DNA of 6,451 bases from an uncultured Eubacteriales bacterium (lineage in GTDB: Bacteria > Bacillota > Clostridia > Oscillospirales > Acutalibacteraceae): contig ONNU01000093.1 in the NCBI GenBank assembly GCA_900319255.1, positions 1-6,451 on the forward strand, written 5' to 3'. Both the position numbers and the translations under genes were made by a program. The notes beneath the pieces were generated by a model. The model was not told the DNA's origin. It ran no database searches and was given only the letters and a program-made list of their open reading frames with translations. Each line of letters starts with the position of its first letter. The stretch's first letter is position 1. Below, piece by piece: positions 1-5,953 of this stretch.

Positions 1-619
1 AACTATCGTATACCGACAAAAAATGCAGCCAATAGAACAATCTTACAATCGCGAGGGAAAAGGCTTGCATGGTCATAACTTACAACGCGATCATGACACC
101 GGCGGCACGCCGGTCTCCCCTTTTGAAATCCCTTTTCCTTATCTCCCCCCGGGTTTGCTCCACGTGGGTAGGCTTTATCGGATTTCTGCTTTCTGTCCAA
201 CGCGCGGTTGATCGGTAATGTGAGGTGATCCGGATTTTTTCTATCTATCTCAGAAAGATTTGTAAAGCTCCTGACAAAACAAACTCTTAGTCATTAAAGT
301 CCGGCTTGCCAAGAGGGATAAGGAAAGGGGATTGCAAAAGGTGGAAAACTCAAGGGGGGACACCCCTTGTGGTTTCCACCTTTTGACTGACCAAAGTAGA
401 AATGCTGATAAAGTATGGCTCAGGGCAATAAAGCGGAACAGCGGATTTTTTTTCAGCGCCCAGCGGAAATAAAAGCTTTACGGTTTCAGGTAAATAATTT
501 TATCTGGTTCATTCTTTCAAAAAATTTCATATTCAATTTCAACTCACAGCTCTGCACCTTTTTCTCTGTAACTAAAAACTATTAACTGCCGCCGAAACAC
601 ATTTTTTAAGGTCTTCCTA
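1..619. other. Intergenic stretch without a convincing gene
   Basis: No credible coding region is seen in these 619 bases. Two overlapping open frames of about 62-65 codons on opposite strands (3-200 minus, 23-211 plus) have no Shine-Dalgarno site that I can identify and no recognisable domain. Their composition is what a GC-richer intergenic repeat gives when translated. The stretch contains a short perfect hairpin, ACCGGCG/CGCCGGT (98-114, three-base loop), and the long hairpin at 335-385 listed separately. From about 390 to 600 it is AT-rich and featureless to my eye. The first ~200 bases may belong to a dispersed repeat or to an RNA whose 5' part lies outside the window, but I cannot name one. 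Confidence 0.5.
335..385. repeat. Long near-perfect hairpin, possibly a terminator or palindromic repeat
   Basis: The outer arms, CAAAAGGTGGAAA (335-347) and TTTCCACCTTTTG (373-385), pair over 13 bp without a mismatch. A short internal loop (348-350 against 370-372) is followed by an inner 7-bp stem, CAAGGGG (351-357) with CCCCTTG (363-369), and a five-base loop GGACA. Both outer edges end in four T (plus strand) or four A, so weak rho-independent termination in either direction is conceivable. No gene end abuts it in the window. A dispersed palindromic repeat or a small structured RNA is equally possible. Confidence 0.55.
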
Positions 620-648
620 TTGACAAATGAGGGAAAAACGGATAAAAT
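620..648 (+). promoter_or_regulatory. Sigma-70-type promoter of the tRNA-Ser gene
   Basis: A perfect -35 box TTGACA (620-625) is separated by 17 bp from a -10 box TAAAAT (643-648), five of six matches to the consensus. Transcription would start around 654-656, about 15 bases before the tRNA. A second TATAAT (650-655) lies too far from the -35 box (24 bp) to be its partner. This is the clearest promoter in the window and fits a constitutively expressed stable-RNA gene. Confidence 0.75.
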
Positions 649-670
649 ATATAATGTTGAAATTAAATAT

Positions 671-756
671 GGAGACGTATCGAAGTGGTCATAACGGGGC
701 GCACTCGAAATGCGTTAGCCCTTACGGGCTCGAGGGTTCGAATCCCTCCGTCTCCG
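671..756 (+). tRNA. tRNA-Ser, anticodon CGA
   Basis: This is a class II tRNA with all arms visible. The acceptor stem GGAGACG (671-677) pairs with CGTCTCC (749-755), followed by discriminator G756. The anticodon stem GCGCA (699-703) pairs with TGCGT (711-715), closing the seven-base loop CTCGAAA with anticodon CGA at 706-708, which reads UCG codons. The long variable arm GCCC-TTAC-GGGC is typical of serine tRNA. The T arm is GAGGG (732-736), loop TTCGAAT, CCCTC (744-748). No 3' CCA is encoded (the next bases are GAAAC), so CCA must be added by tRNA nucleotidyltransferase. The gene has its own promoter just upstream. Confidence 0.97.
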
Positions 757-761
757 GAAAC

Positions 762-785
762 GCCCCTCGTCTAACGCCGAGGGGC
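762..785 (+). terminator. GC hairpin directly behind the tRNA, candidate terminator without a U tract
   Basis: GCCCCTCG (762-769) pairs perfectly with CGAGGGGC (778-785) around an eight-base loop, starting six bases after the tRNA. The downstream sequence is A-rich rather than T-rich, so it is not a textbook intrinsic terminator. It may instead mark a 3' processing boundary, with termination in the T-rich arm of the next inverted repeat (849-885). Confidence 0.5.
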
Positions 786-787
786 TC

Positions 788-885
788 AAATAATAAATAA
801 TAGAGAATAAATAATAAATAAGAAAGAGTTCAATGGGGCGCTTCTGTATTATTATTTATTCTTTATTCTTTTTTATTTATTATTT
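788..885. repeat. AT-rich bipartite inverted repeat
   Basis: The outer arms AAATAATAAATAA (788-800) and TTATTTATTATTT (873-885), and the inner arms GAATAAATAATAA (805-817) and TTATTATTTATTC (849-861), each pair over 13 bp. They are separated by an asymmetric internal loop (801-804 against 862-872) and capped by a ~31-base loop containing GGGGCGC. The two left arms are also near-direct repeats of each other. The T-rich right arm could end transcription of the tRNA. The following ~155 bases (886-1042), up to the peptidase terminator, show no gene or clear motif. Confidence 0.6.
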
Positions 886-1042
886 ATAAAATCTATCGGT
901 CAGAGAGAAGCCGGAAACAACATGAATAACTTGTTCTGATATTATCCGAGTTCAAGATTTCTCACTGTTCTTTTTCTTTATTCATTGATCCCCACTCCCC
1001 TATTAAATATATTCAGCGCATTTTCTTCACTGATATTATAAT

Positions 1043-1086
1043 AAAACAGATCCGATGGATGCTTTGTGTTCCATCGGATCTGTTTT
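1043..1086 (-). terminator. Rho-independent terminator of the M15 peptidase gene
   Basis: A 17-bp perfect stem, AAAACAGATCCGATGGA (1043-1059) with its complement at 1070-1086, encloses a ten-base loop. On the minus strand the stem is followed by TTTTATTATAATA, a good U-rich tail. It lies about 40 bases past the peptidase stop codon. The A/T runs on both sides make some bidirectional activity possible. Confidence 0.85.
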
Positions 1087-1126
1087 GCTTTGATATTGGT
1101 CTGCCCACAATAGCCGGGCTTTTTAT

Positions 1127-2605
1127 TTAGTACGTTTCATCACCTGTATCTGTGTTATAATCGGTATAATCCTGGGTGTTGTCATAATCATAGGTGTTGT
1201 AGTCGTACTGATAATCCTCACCGGACTCCTCGCCGTAGTCGTAGTCATAGTCATAGTCATTATCATTATCATAATCGTAGCCGTAGCCGTTATCATAATC
1301 GGTGGTTTCATAATCTGTATCTTCGCTTTCGGACTGCCCGGTTGAGTCGGAGCTGTCCGAAGCTGTGCCGGAGAGGCTTACTTCGCTTTCGATTTTTACC
1401 TCGCTGCCCAGATTCGGCGCGTCATCCTCTATAAGCTTTACAGTCACGAGATATCCGCCGCCGATGGTGCTTTCATCGTCTACACAGTTATCTCCGGAAA
1501 TCTCAAATTCACGATCCTCCGGAACCGGGATATCGGTTGTGCCGGAATCATCTGCGGGGACATAATAAATACACCATTTACTGCCGGACTGATCCTCAAG
1601 GACAAGGGCATTATCTGCCTTATGACCGTGTATCAGCTCTATATATTCCTCAAGGGTGATATCATGATCCTCGATGTATCTTGAATGCGGATAGCCTACA
1701 TATCGGAAATGCCATGGCTCATACTGATAGCCGGTGATATCCTCCTTGCCCTGACGGTAGCGGAGTATAAAGCCGTAATCGCCGCAGTTCTGGTTCAGCC
1801 ATGAATAATCGCCCTCGCCGTCATAATTAATGCCGGTTTTTCCTCCGTCTGTCAGGTTCAGGTCAAAGTCAAATGCAAGACCTGTCTGATGCTCACTATA
1901 TCCGGGAGGCGCTACCCATTGCTCAGCCTCTGCTTCCTCGCTGCCGGAAACCTCTGCGCTTCTGAGAGCCTCCTGAGTTTCCTTGCTGCGGTATCCGCAG
2001 GCGATCATTATATCCGTATTGCCGTATATTGACGCAAAATCCCAGAGCATTGCATTAAAGCTGGTGACGCTCTGCGCATCCATTCCCACAGAATAATCTG
2101 CAAGAACATAACATTCATTCTGCTCCTCATAAAGAAGCTTTACATTTTCGCCGTCAAGTCTGCTGGGGTATGTCTTATTGACAAGTATCAGCGAGCCTTC
2201 GTAGACATCCTTCTGCGTCTTGACTACAGTGCTCATCTTTTTGAAAATGTCTTTATTTGCGCAGGTGACCTTTGATATCTTTTCCTTTTCGGAAACCTCG
2301 CTGCTCTGCTTTTCCGGGTTTGATACGGTTTTACCGTTATCCTTATCCTTTTCACCGGCAGTCTGATCGCCCGGGACAGAGGCTGAGGTCTTGCTGACAT
2401 TTATTTTTTCAGCAGCGAAATACTGGGCAGCGTATACCGCAGTAAAAAGAAAGCATGACATCACAAGGATCGTTCCCATGATAGCAAACTGCTGTCTGAA
2501 GGGAACAGGCTTTTCAAAATCTATTTTTAATATCGGCGGTATGTGGAAAAACCGTCTGAGTGCAGAGCCCTTTTTTTCAGGTGCCTTGTTTTCTTTATTA
2601 TTCAT
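1127..2605 (-). CDS. Membrane-anchored D-alanyl-D-alanine carboxypeptidase, peptidase M15B/VanY family, with Asp/Tyr-rich tail
   Basis: The 492-residue protein has a basic cytosolic N-terminus, one membrane segment at about residues 39-61 and an extracytoplasmic M15 domain at about 150-310. The family signatures are intact: GYSEHQTGLAFDF gives zinc ligands His239 and Asp246, and EPWHFRY gives the catalytic Glu296 and zinc ligand His299. The family trims the terminal D-Ala from peptidoglycan stem peptides, which limits cross-linking; the exact substrate here is inferred. A Lys/Glu-rich linker (about 66-110) precedes the domain and an unassigned region (about 315-405) follows it. The last ~62 residues (431-492) hold 17 Tyr and 18 Asp and no Lys or Arg. 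The start ATG is preceded by AAAGGA six bases upstream (2612-2617). The gene lies between two terminators, so it is separate from the pilus operon. vanY-like naming would be by family only; nothing nearby suggests vancomycin resistance. Confidence 0.88.
   Translation of the reverse strand: MNNKENKAPEKKGSALRRFFHIPPILKIDFEKPVPFRQQFAIMGTILVMSCFLFTAVYAAQYFAAEKINVSKTSASVPGDQTAGEKDKDNGKTVSNPEKQSSEVSEKEKISKVTCANKDIFKKMSTVVKTQKDVYEGSLILVNKTYPSRLDGENVKLLYEEQNECYVLADYSVGMDAQSVTSFNAMLWDFASIYGNTDIMIACGYRSKETQEALRSAEVSGSEEAEAEQWVAPPGYSEHQTGLAFDFDLNLTDGGKTGINYDGEGDYSWLNQNCGDYGFILRYRQGKEDITGYQYEPWHFRYVGYPHSRYIEDHDITLEEYIELIHGHKADNALVLEDQSGSKWCIYYVPADDSGTTDIPVPEDREFEISGDNCVDDESTIGGGYLVTVKLIEDDAPNLGSEVKIESEVSLSGTASDSSDSTGQSESEDTDYETTDYDNGYGYDYDNDNDYDYDYDYGEESGEDYQYDYNTYDYDNTQDYTDYNTDTGDETY
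1235..1300 (-). repeat. Degenerate hexanucleotide tandem repeat encoding Asp-Tyr units
   Basis: Eleven consecutive 6-bp units can be read on the plus strand (GTAGTC, GTAGTC, ATAGTC, ATAGTC, ATTATC, ATTATC, ATAATC, GTAGCC, GTAGCC, GTTATC, ATAATC). They lie inside the peptidase gene and encode runs of Asp-Tyr, Asp-Asn and Gly-Tyr dipeptides. The six-base period keeps the reading frame, so gain or loss of units would change tail length without breaking the protein. Confidence 0.85.
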
Positions 2606-2608
2606 AGA

Positions 2609-2689
2609 TTATCCTTTCAACAGCGGCAATTCTGCTTTGCGCCGCTTAAAGCGTTCTTCAGTCTGCTTTTTAATAAGCCATTTACTCAT
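2609..2689 (-). CDS. Small 26-codon leader ORF upstream of the M15 peptidase
   Basis: ATG at 2687-2689 opens a frame of 26 codons ending in TAA at 2609-2611. The product begins MSKWLIKKQTEERFK and is strongly basic, with no membrane segment. GGA lies five bases before the ATG (2695-2697), a weak ribosome site. The stop is separated from the peptidase ATG by a single TCT codon and the two frames are in register. The last two codons, AAA GGA, plus the stop form the Shine-Dalgarno region of the peptidase. Ribosomes leaving this ORF would therefore arrive at the next start, so translational coupling is plausible. I do not recognise a family. It could also be a chance ORF in the leader. Confidence 0.4.
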   Translation of the reverse strand: MSKWLIKKQTEERFKRRKAELPLLKG

Positions 2690-2704
2690 AATTATCCATT
2701 ACTT

Positions 2705-2733
2705 ATAATAATATTTTTCAGTCATTAATTCAA
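2705..2733 (-). promoter_or_regulatory. Candidate promoter for the small ORF and peptidase
   Basis: On the minus strand TTGAAT (2733-2728) and TATTAT (2710-2705) stand 17 bp apart, four and five of six matches to the sigma-70 consensus. The upstream terminator at 2808-2839 makes a separate promoter here likely. The predicted start near 2698 leaves only about nine bases before the small ORF. The surrounding sequence is very AT-rich, so chance matches are common. Confidence 0.4.
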
Positions 2734-2807
2734 GTCGAATAAACAACAATGGCATTTTTTATTTTTTAACAAAATTGTAAATATTCAACAAATGGATTTT
2801 TCTGAGA

Positions 2808-2839
2808 TAAAAAACAAGGTGCAGCGTTGAACTGCACCT
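2808..2839 (-). terminator. Rho-independent terminator closing the pilus operon
   Basis: AGGTGCAG (2817-2824) and CTGCACCT (2832-2839) form a perfect 8-bp stem with a seven-base loop. On the minus strand it is followed by TGTTTTTTATC, a strong U tract. It begins about 16 bases past the stop codon of the last pilin-like gene. Confidence 0.88.
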
Positions 2840-2855
2840 GATTGTTTAAATATTT

Positions 2856-4052
2856 TTACTCATCCTTATTGTTTTTCTTGCCCTTTTTGCTGCCCACTAC
2901 TGCAAGAATGATCACAAGAAGAAGCGATACTCCCACGATAGCGCCGATGATGATATATTTTGCCATATCCTCACCTGTGATCTCAACGGTCACTTTTCCA
3001 TCGGGAACATATGATGTTGCCTGTGAGGGTGTGGGATAGGATGCTTTCATGGAGGTTTCGTCAATTGACATTCCGCCGCCGCTCATCTGTGATTCTTCGT
3101 CAATTATTGAGTCTTCTGAATCCGAGCTTTCCGTAACGACCTCCGGGTAGTTCACAATGTTAAGCTCTACCGGTACGCCGAGATCTGGCACGAGATAATC
3201 ATTTTCCACCTTTATTGTTGCAGGCTGGGAAATTGTGAAATCAAAGGGAGCATCGTCAATCACATAGCCCTCCGGAGCTTTTGTTTCCACAACTCTGTAA
3301 TCACCGAAGGCAAGTCCGCTTACGCTGATCTGACCCTGTTTATTTGTGGTGAAATCAACATCGAACTTCTTCCAGTAGAATTTGCCTGTTTCATCCTCGC
3401 CGATCTCAAGATCATCGGTGATCATGCTGTCATCTGTATAATAGATCTTCTTATAGAATACGAATACTGCGCCTTCAAGTCTTACTTCGTCCTGATCTGT
3501 TTTGTTCAGGATAACGCTGCCCATGCTTTCCAGCTGAGCAGGCTCTGTCTTTTTGGCTGTGATACTGACATCCTTTGTTACCTCGCCGGTAGATGCGTCA
3601 ACGCAGGGCATCGGTACAAGCACGGGAGTAAGATCCACCTGCTCCTTACCGATGGGCTGATAGAGGATGTAAAGCTTTGAAAGAGGAACGTTTGTGAATT
3701 TAACATTGCCCTCCATATCAATTCTTCCGATCTCTCCGGTTATGCCGTTCTCCATGAAGAATTTCTCGGCCTTTTTCAGCTTCTCAGCAAGAACACTGTT
3801 TATTCCGTTAAGATCCTCCGAGGTGATATCAAGGCTGCTGAATTCGTCATAAAGACTTACTTCACCGCCGGTCATATCTGCGATATCAACAAGACAATAA
3901 GGTATACCCTCATATTCGGGCTTGACCTTTACTGTTATTGATCCGGTCTCCTCAGTCGCAGCAACAGGCGCAGCTGCAGCAAATATCATTGTACACAGTA
4001 ACATTACCGCTGCCATCACCGCTGCGCAGCGGGACAGAACAGATCTTCTCAT
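2856..4052 (-). CDS. Pilin-like surface protein with a CnaB (SpaA-type) domain and C-terminal membrane anchor, no LPXTG
   Basis: The 398-residue protein starts at the ATG at 4050-4052, which has GGAGGA seven bases upstream; the frame stays open a little further only through a TTG that overlaps this ribosome site. A Sec signal peptide spans about residues 1-32 (basic RRSVLSR, hydrophobic core, likely cleavage after VAA). Residues ~35-170 resemble the N-terminal domain of Gram-positive pilins, with PLSKLYILYQ and TPVLVPMP. Residues ~178-303 form a CnaB/SpaA domain: ILNKTD, LEGAVFVFY, GLAFGDYRVVETKAPEGY. Lys184, Glu256 and Asn301 are placed to form a self-made isopeptide bond. An acidic Ser-rich linker (306-350) leads to a membrane helix (~366-387) and the tail KKGKKNNKDE. 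The usual LPXTG is absent; VEITG (356-360) sits at its place. Last gene of the operon; probably an accessory or basal pilus subunit. Confidence 0.82.
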   Translation of the reverse strand: MRRSVLSRCAAVMAAVMLLCTMIFAAAAPVAATEETGSITVKVKPEYEGIPYCLVDIADMTGGEVSLYDEFSSLDITSEDLNGINSVLAEKLKKAEKFFMENGITGEIGRIDMEGNVKFTNVPLSKLYILYQPIGKEQVDLTPVLVPMPCVDASTGEVTKDVSITAKKTEPAQLESMGSVILNKTDQDEVRLEGAVFVFYKKIYYTDDSMITDDLEIGEDETGKFYWKKFDVDFTTNKQGQISVSGLAFGDYRVVETKAPEGYVIDDAPFDFTISQPATIKVENDYLVPDLGVPVELNIVNYPEVVTESSDSEDSIIDEESQMSGGGMSIDETSMKASYPTPSQATSYVPDGKVTVEITGEDMAKYIIIGAIVGVSLLLVIILAVVGSKKGKKNNKDE

Positions 4053-4059
4053 GTGACAT

Positions 4060-4065
4060 TCCTCC
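4060..4065 (-). promoter_or_regulatory. Ribosome binding site deciding the start of the CnaB pilin
   Basis: GGAGGA on the minus strand lies seven bases before the ATG at 4052. A longer frame opening with TTG at 4067 would place its own start inside or above this site, so the ATG is preferred. Confidence 0.8.
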
Positions 4066-4134
4066 AATACTATAGACTGCGACCGGTTTTACGGTCTGTC
4101 AGAAATGGTTTTGCATCTTTGGCAGACGATGCTT

Positions 4135-5019
4135 TCATCCGCCGTCTTTATCACTTTGCTTTTTTCCCTTTTTCTTTTTGAAGCCGGGAACAAAAAGTAT
4201 CAGCACGATAACTACCGTCACCACTGCAATTATTATAAGAGAAGCATACCAGACAATGGTTCTGAATGGTATCTGCTGAGGCTCGTCCCTGTGGACAACA
4301 GGCCATGGATCGGTATGAGCCATATCCTGGGTCTTATAGGGTATTCTCGTTCCTCTGACAAGAAGCCGGTGACTGTTTATGCCATAGGGGGTACAGGTGA
4401 CAAGAGTGATATAATCCTCTTTCTCCTTTATCTGAATGTCCTCCGTTTCATAGGGAAGAACCGTCTTGACCTGATCGACCTTGTATGCAAGCACCTTATC
4501 AAGGGAATGGATATAGAAGTAATCGCCGTTTTTCAGCTGATCCAGATCTGTGAACAGGTTTGCGCTGGGCAGACCCGTATGACCTGCGAGGACACAGTGA
4601 GTGCTGCTTCCGCCGATGGGCAGGCTGCTGCCCTCCATATGTCCGACGCCTCTCTGGAGAACCTCGTCATCCATGCCGTGAAAAATGGGCAGGTATACAT
4701 TGATCTTGGGTATTTCTATATAGCCGATACTGTCTGTAACGGCAAGAAGCTCTTCGTAATTCATGGAAGAGATCTTTTTTGTATCATTCTTTGAAAGCGC
4801 CGAGTTATACTCTTCGGCTGACTTCTGCAGCTTCATGATAGCTTCGTCACCGACCTTCTGAATGGTCTTATCGTAGCTTTCAATTGAAGTATGCGCAGTA
4901 TATTCGCCGTACCAGTTGCTGACAATAGGATACATGAAAAGACCTATCCCGCAAAGAAGTATCAGGAATATTATAACCAGAGGAAGGCGGCGTCTGATCT
5001 GTTTTTTAATCTGTGCCAT
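4135..5019 (-). CDS. Class C (pilus-polymerising) sortase, second of a tandem pair
   Basis: Residue numbers count from the upstream ATG at 5022 (295 residues). Membrane helices at about 13-34 and 257-279 flank an extracytoplasmic catalytic domain, the usual two-helix layout of class C sortases. Catalytic residues are His148 in LAGHTGLPS, Cys210 in TLVTCTPYG and Arg219 in HRLLVRG. Such enzymes cleave LPXTG-like motifs and join pilins through a pilin lysine. The first two codons are both ATG; the second (5019) is chosen because GGAGGA (5025-5030) is five bases from it and only two from the first. The start lies inside the end of the preceding sortase gene, which implies translational coupling. 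The DP-aromatic lid usual before the core is not seen, whereas a DPW occurs after it (238-240). The C-terminus is very basic (FKKKKGKK). An 82-base gap leads to the CnaB pilin. Confidence 0.92.
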   Translation of the reverse strand: MAQIKKQIRRRLPLVIIFLILLCGIGLFMYPIVSNWYGEYTAHTSIESYDKTIQKVGDEAIMKLQKSAEEYNSALSKNDTKKISSMNYEELLAVTDSIGYIEIPKINVYLPIFHGMDDEVLQRGVGHMEGSSLPIGGSSTHCVLAGHTGLPSANLFTDLDQLKNGDYFYIHSLDKVLAYKVDQVKTVLPYETEDIQIKEKEDYITLVTCTPYGINSHRLLVRGTRIPYKTQDMAHTDPWPVVHRDEPQQIPFRTIVWYASLIIIAVVTVVIVLILFVPGFKKKKGKKQSDKDGG

Positions 5020-5908
5020 CATTATCCTCCGATGCCTGCTGACTGCGGGTATGTCTTACCCTTATGGAATATAGCAGCCATATCAGCGCAAATATATATA
5101 TTATCACAGCTGAAAGGATAATTCCGATTATTATCGTCAGCTGATGGGTAATTTCCTTTTTCAGTCCCTCATCGGTAGAGTTATCCGCTTTCGGGGCAGG
5201 GGTATCAGTCTGCGTTCCGGTTGAAGAAGGAACATAAGCTGTACGTTCTCCCCTGACGAGAAGGCGCTTGTCATTGATGCCGTAGGGGGTACAGGTCAGC
5301 AGGGTACACAGATCCTTATCCCTGACAATTTCAAGGGATTCGGTCTTTTCGGGTGTGACCGTATTGATCTCCGTGACCCGGTACGCCAGAACCCTGTCAA
5401 GGACATGGATATAAAAGACCTCGCCTTTTTTTATCTTGTCAAGATTTGTGAACATCTCAGCTGACGGCAGACCGGTATGACCGGAGATAACGCTGTGAGT
5501 GCTTTTGCCGCCCACAGGAAGAGATGTATTCTCAAGACATCCGCAGCCCTTTTGCAGAACCTCATTGCTTGTGCCGTAATAAACGGGAAGATAGATATCA
5601 AGCGACGGTATATCAACATAGCAAATCAGCCCGTTTTCATCGCAGAGACATCTTTCAAGACCGTTTTTATAGTTATGGGAGGCGATCAGGCTGTTATATT
5701 CCTGCGCCTGTTGAAATTTCCCGGATATTTCCTCATCCGGCATCTGTTCTACGGTCTCAACGTAGTCAGAAATAACGGTTTTGGAGCTCATCAGTGAAAT
5801 AACATTACTGATCATAGGATAAATTATTGCAGCAACGCCGGAAAAATACAGACATCCTATCAATACAAATACAATGATGTGCTTTGCTTTAACATACTTC
5901 AATAACAT
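5006..5908 (-). CDS. Class C (pilus-polymerising) sortase, first of a tandem pair
   Basis: The 300-residue protein has membrane helices at about 10-34 and 258-281 and a catalytic domain between. Catalytic residues are His144 in ISGHTGLPS, Cys206 in TLLTCTPYG and Arg215 in KRLLVRG, matching the class C signature. It is a paralogue of the next gene: residues 98-225 align without gaps to 102-229 of that sortase with 72 of 128 identical by my count. It should build or finish the pilus from the LPXTG pilin encoded just upstream. No DP-aromatic lid is visible between the first helix and the core. The extracytoplasmic part is rich in cysteine (87, 89, 96, 122, 124, 201 besides the catalytic 206). 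The ATG at 5908 has AAAGGA only two bases upstream; an in-frame TTG at codon 3 (5900-5902) would have more usual spacing. The stop overlaps the next gene's start. Confidence 0.92.
   Translation of the reverse strand: MLLKYVKAKHIIVFVLIGCLYFSGVAAIIYPMISNVISLMSSKTVISDYVETVEQMPDEEISGKFQQAQEYNSLIASHNYKNGLERCLCDENGLICYVDIPSLDIYLPVYYGTSNEVLQKGCGCLENTSLPVGGKSTHSVISGHTGLPSAEMFTNLDKIKKGEVFYIHVLDRVLAYRVTEINTVTPEKTESLEIVRDKDLCTLLTCTPYGINDKRLLVRGERTAYVPSSTGTQTDTPAPKADNSTDEGLKKEITHQLTIIIGIILSAVIIYIFALIWLLYSIRVRHTRSQQASEDNDGTD
5025..5030 (-). promoter_or_regulatory. Ribosome binding site of the second sortase, inside the first sortase gene
   Basis: GGAGGA on the minus strand lies within the last codons of the upstream sortase gene. 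It is five bases from the ATG at 5019 and two bases from the ATG at 5022, which favours the second ATG. Its location supports coupled translation of the two sortases. Confidence 0.75.
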
Positions 5909-5953
5909 TATCCTTTCATAAAGGGGGGATATTCATTGCAGGAAAGCCCCTAA

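Noticed and set aside
3..211. Overlapping open frames of 62-65 codons on both strands at the left end
   Set aside because: No ribosome site or recognisable domain, mutual antisense overlap, and composition of translated repeat DNA.
788..885. CRISPR array
   Set aside because: The repeated units are short A/T low-complexity arms without unique regular spacers, and no cas gene is present.
1103..1125. GCCC/GGGC followed by TTTTTATTT on the plus strand as a terminator
   Set aside because: Only four base pairs, and no plus-strand gene ends there; the 17-bp hairpin at 1043-1086 explains termination on the minus strand.
1123..1311. 62-codon frame rich in Met, Ile and Thr on the minus strand
   Set aside because: It is the shifted reading of the hexanucleotide repeat inside the peptidase gene.
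4053..4103. Possible internal promoter (TATAGT with upstream CTGACA) before the CnaB pilin
   Set aside because: The spacing is about 22 bp and transcription would begin inside the ribosome site, so it is unlikely to be functional.
4105..4794. 229-codon plus-strand frame opposite the second sortase
   Set aside because: It is antisense to a sortase with intact catalytic motifs and has no recognisable domain or ribosome site.
5906..5919. Three-codon ORF ATG-AAA-GGA-TAA overlapping the first sortase start
   Set aside because: It has no ribosome site of its own and is most simply the Shine-Dalgarno region of the sortase.
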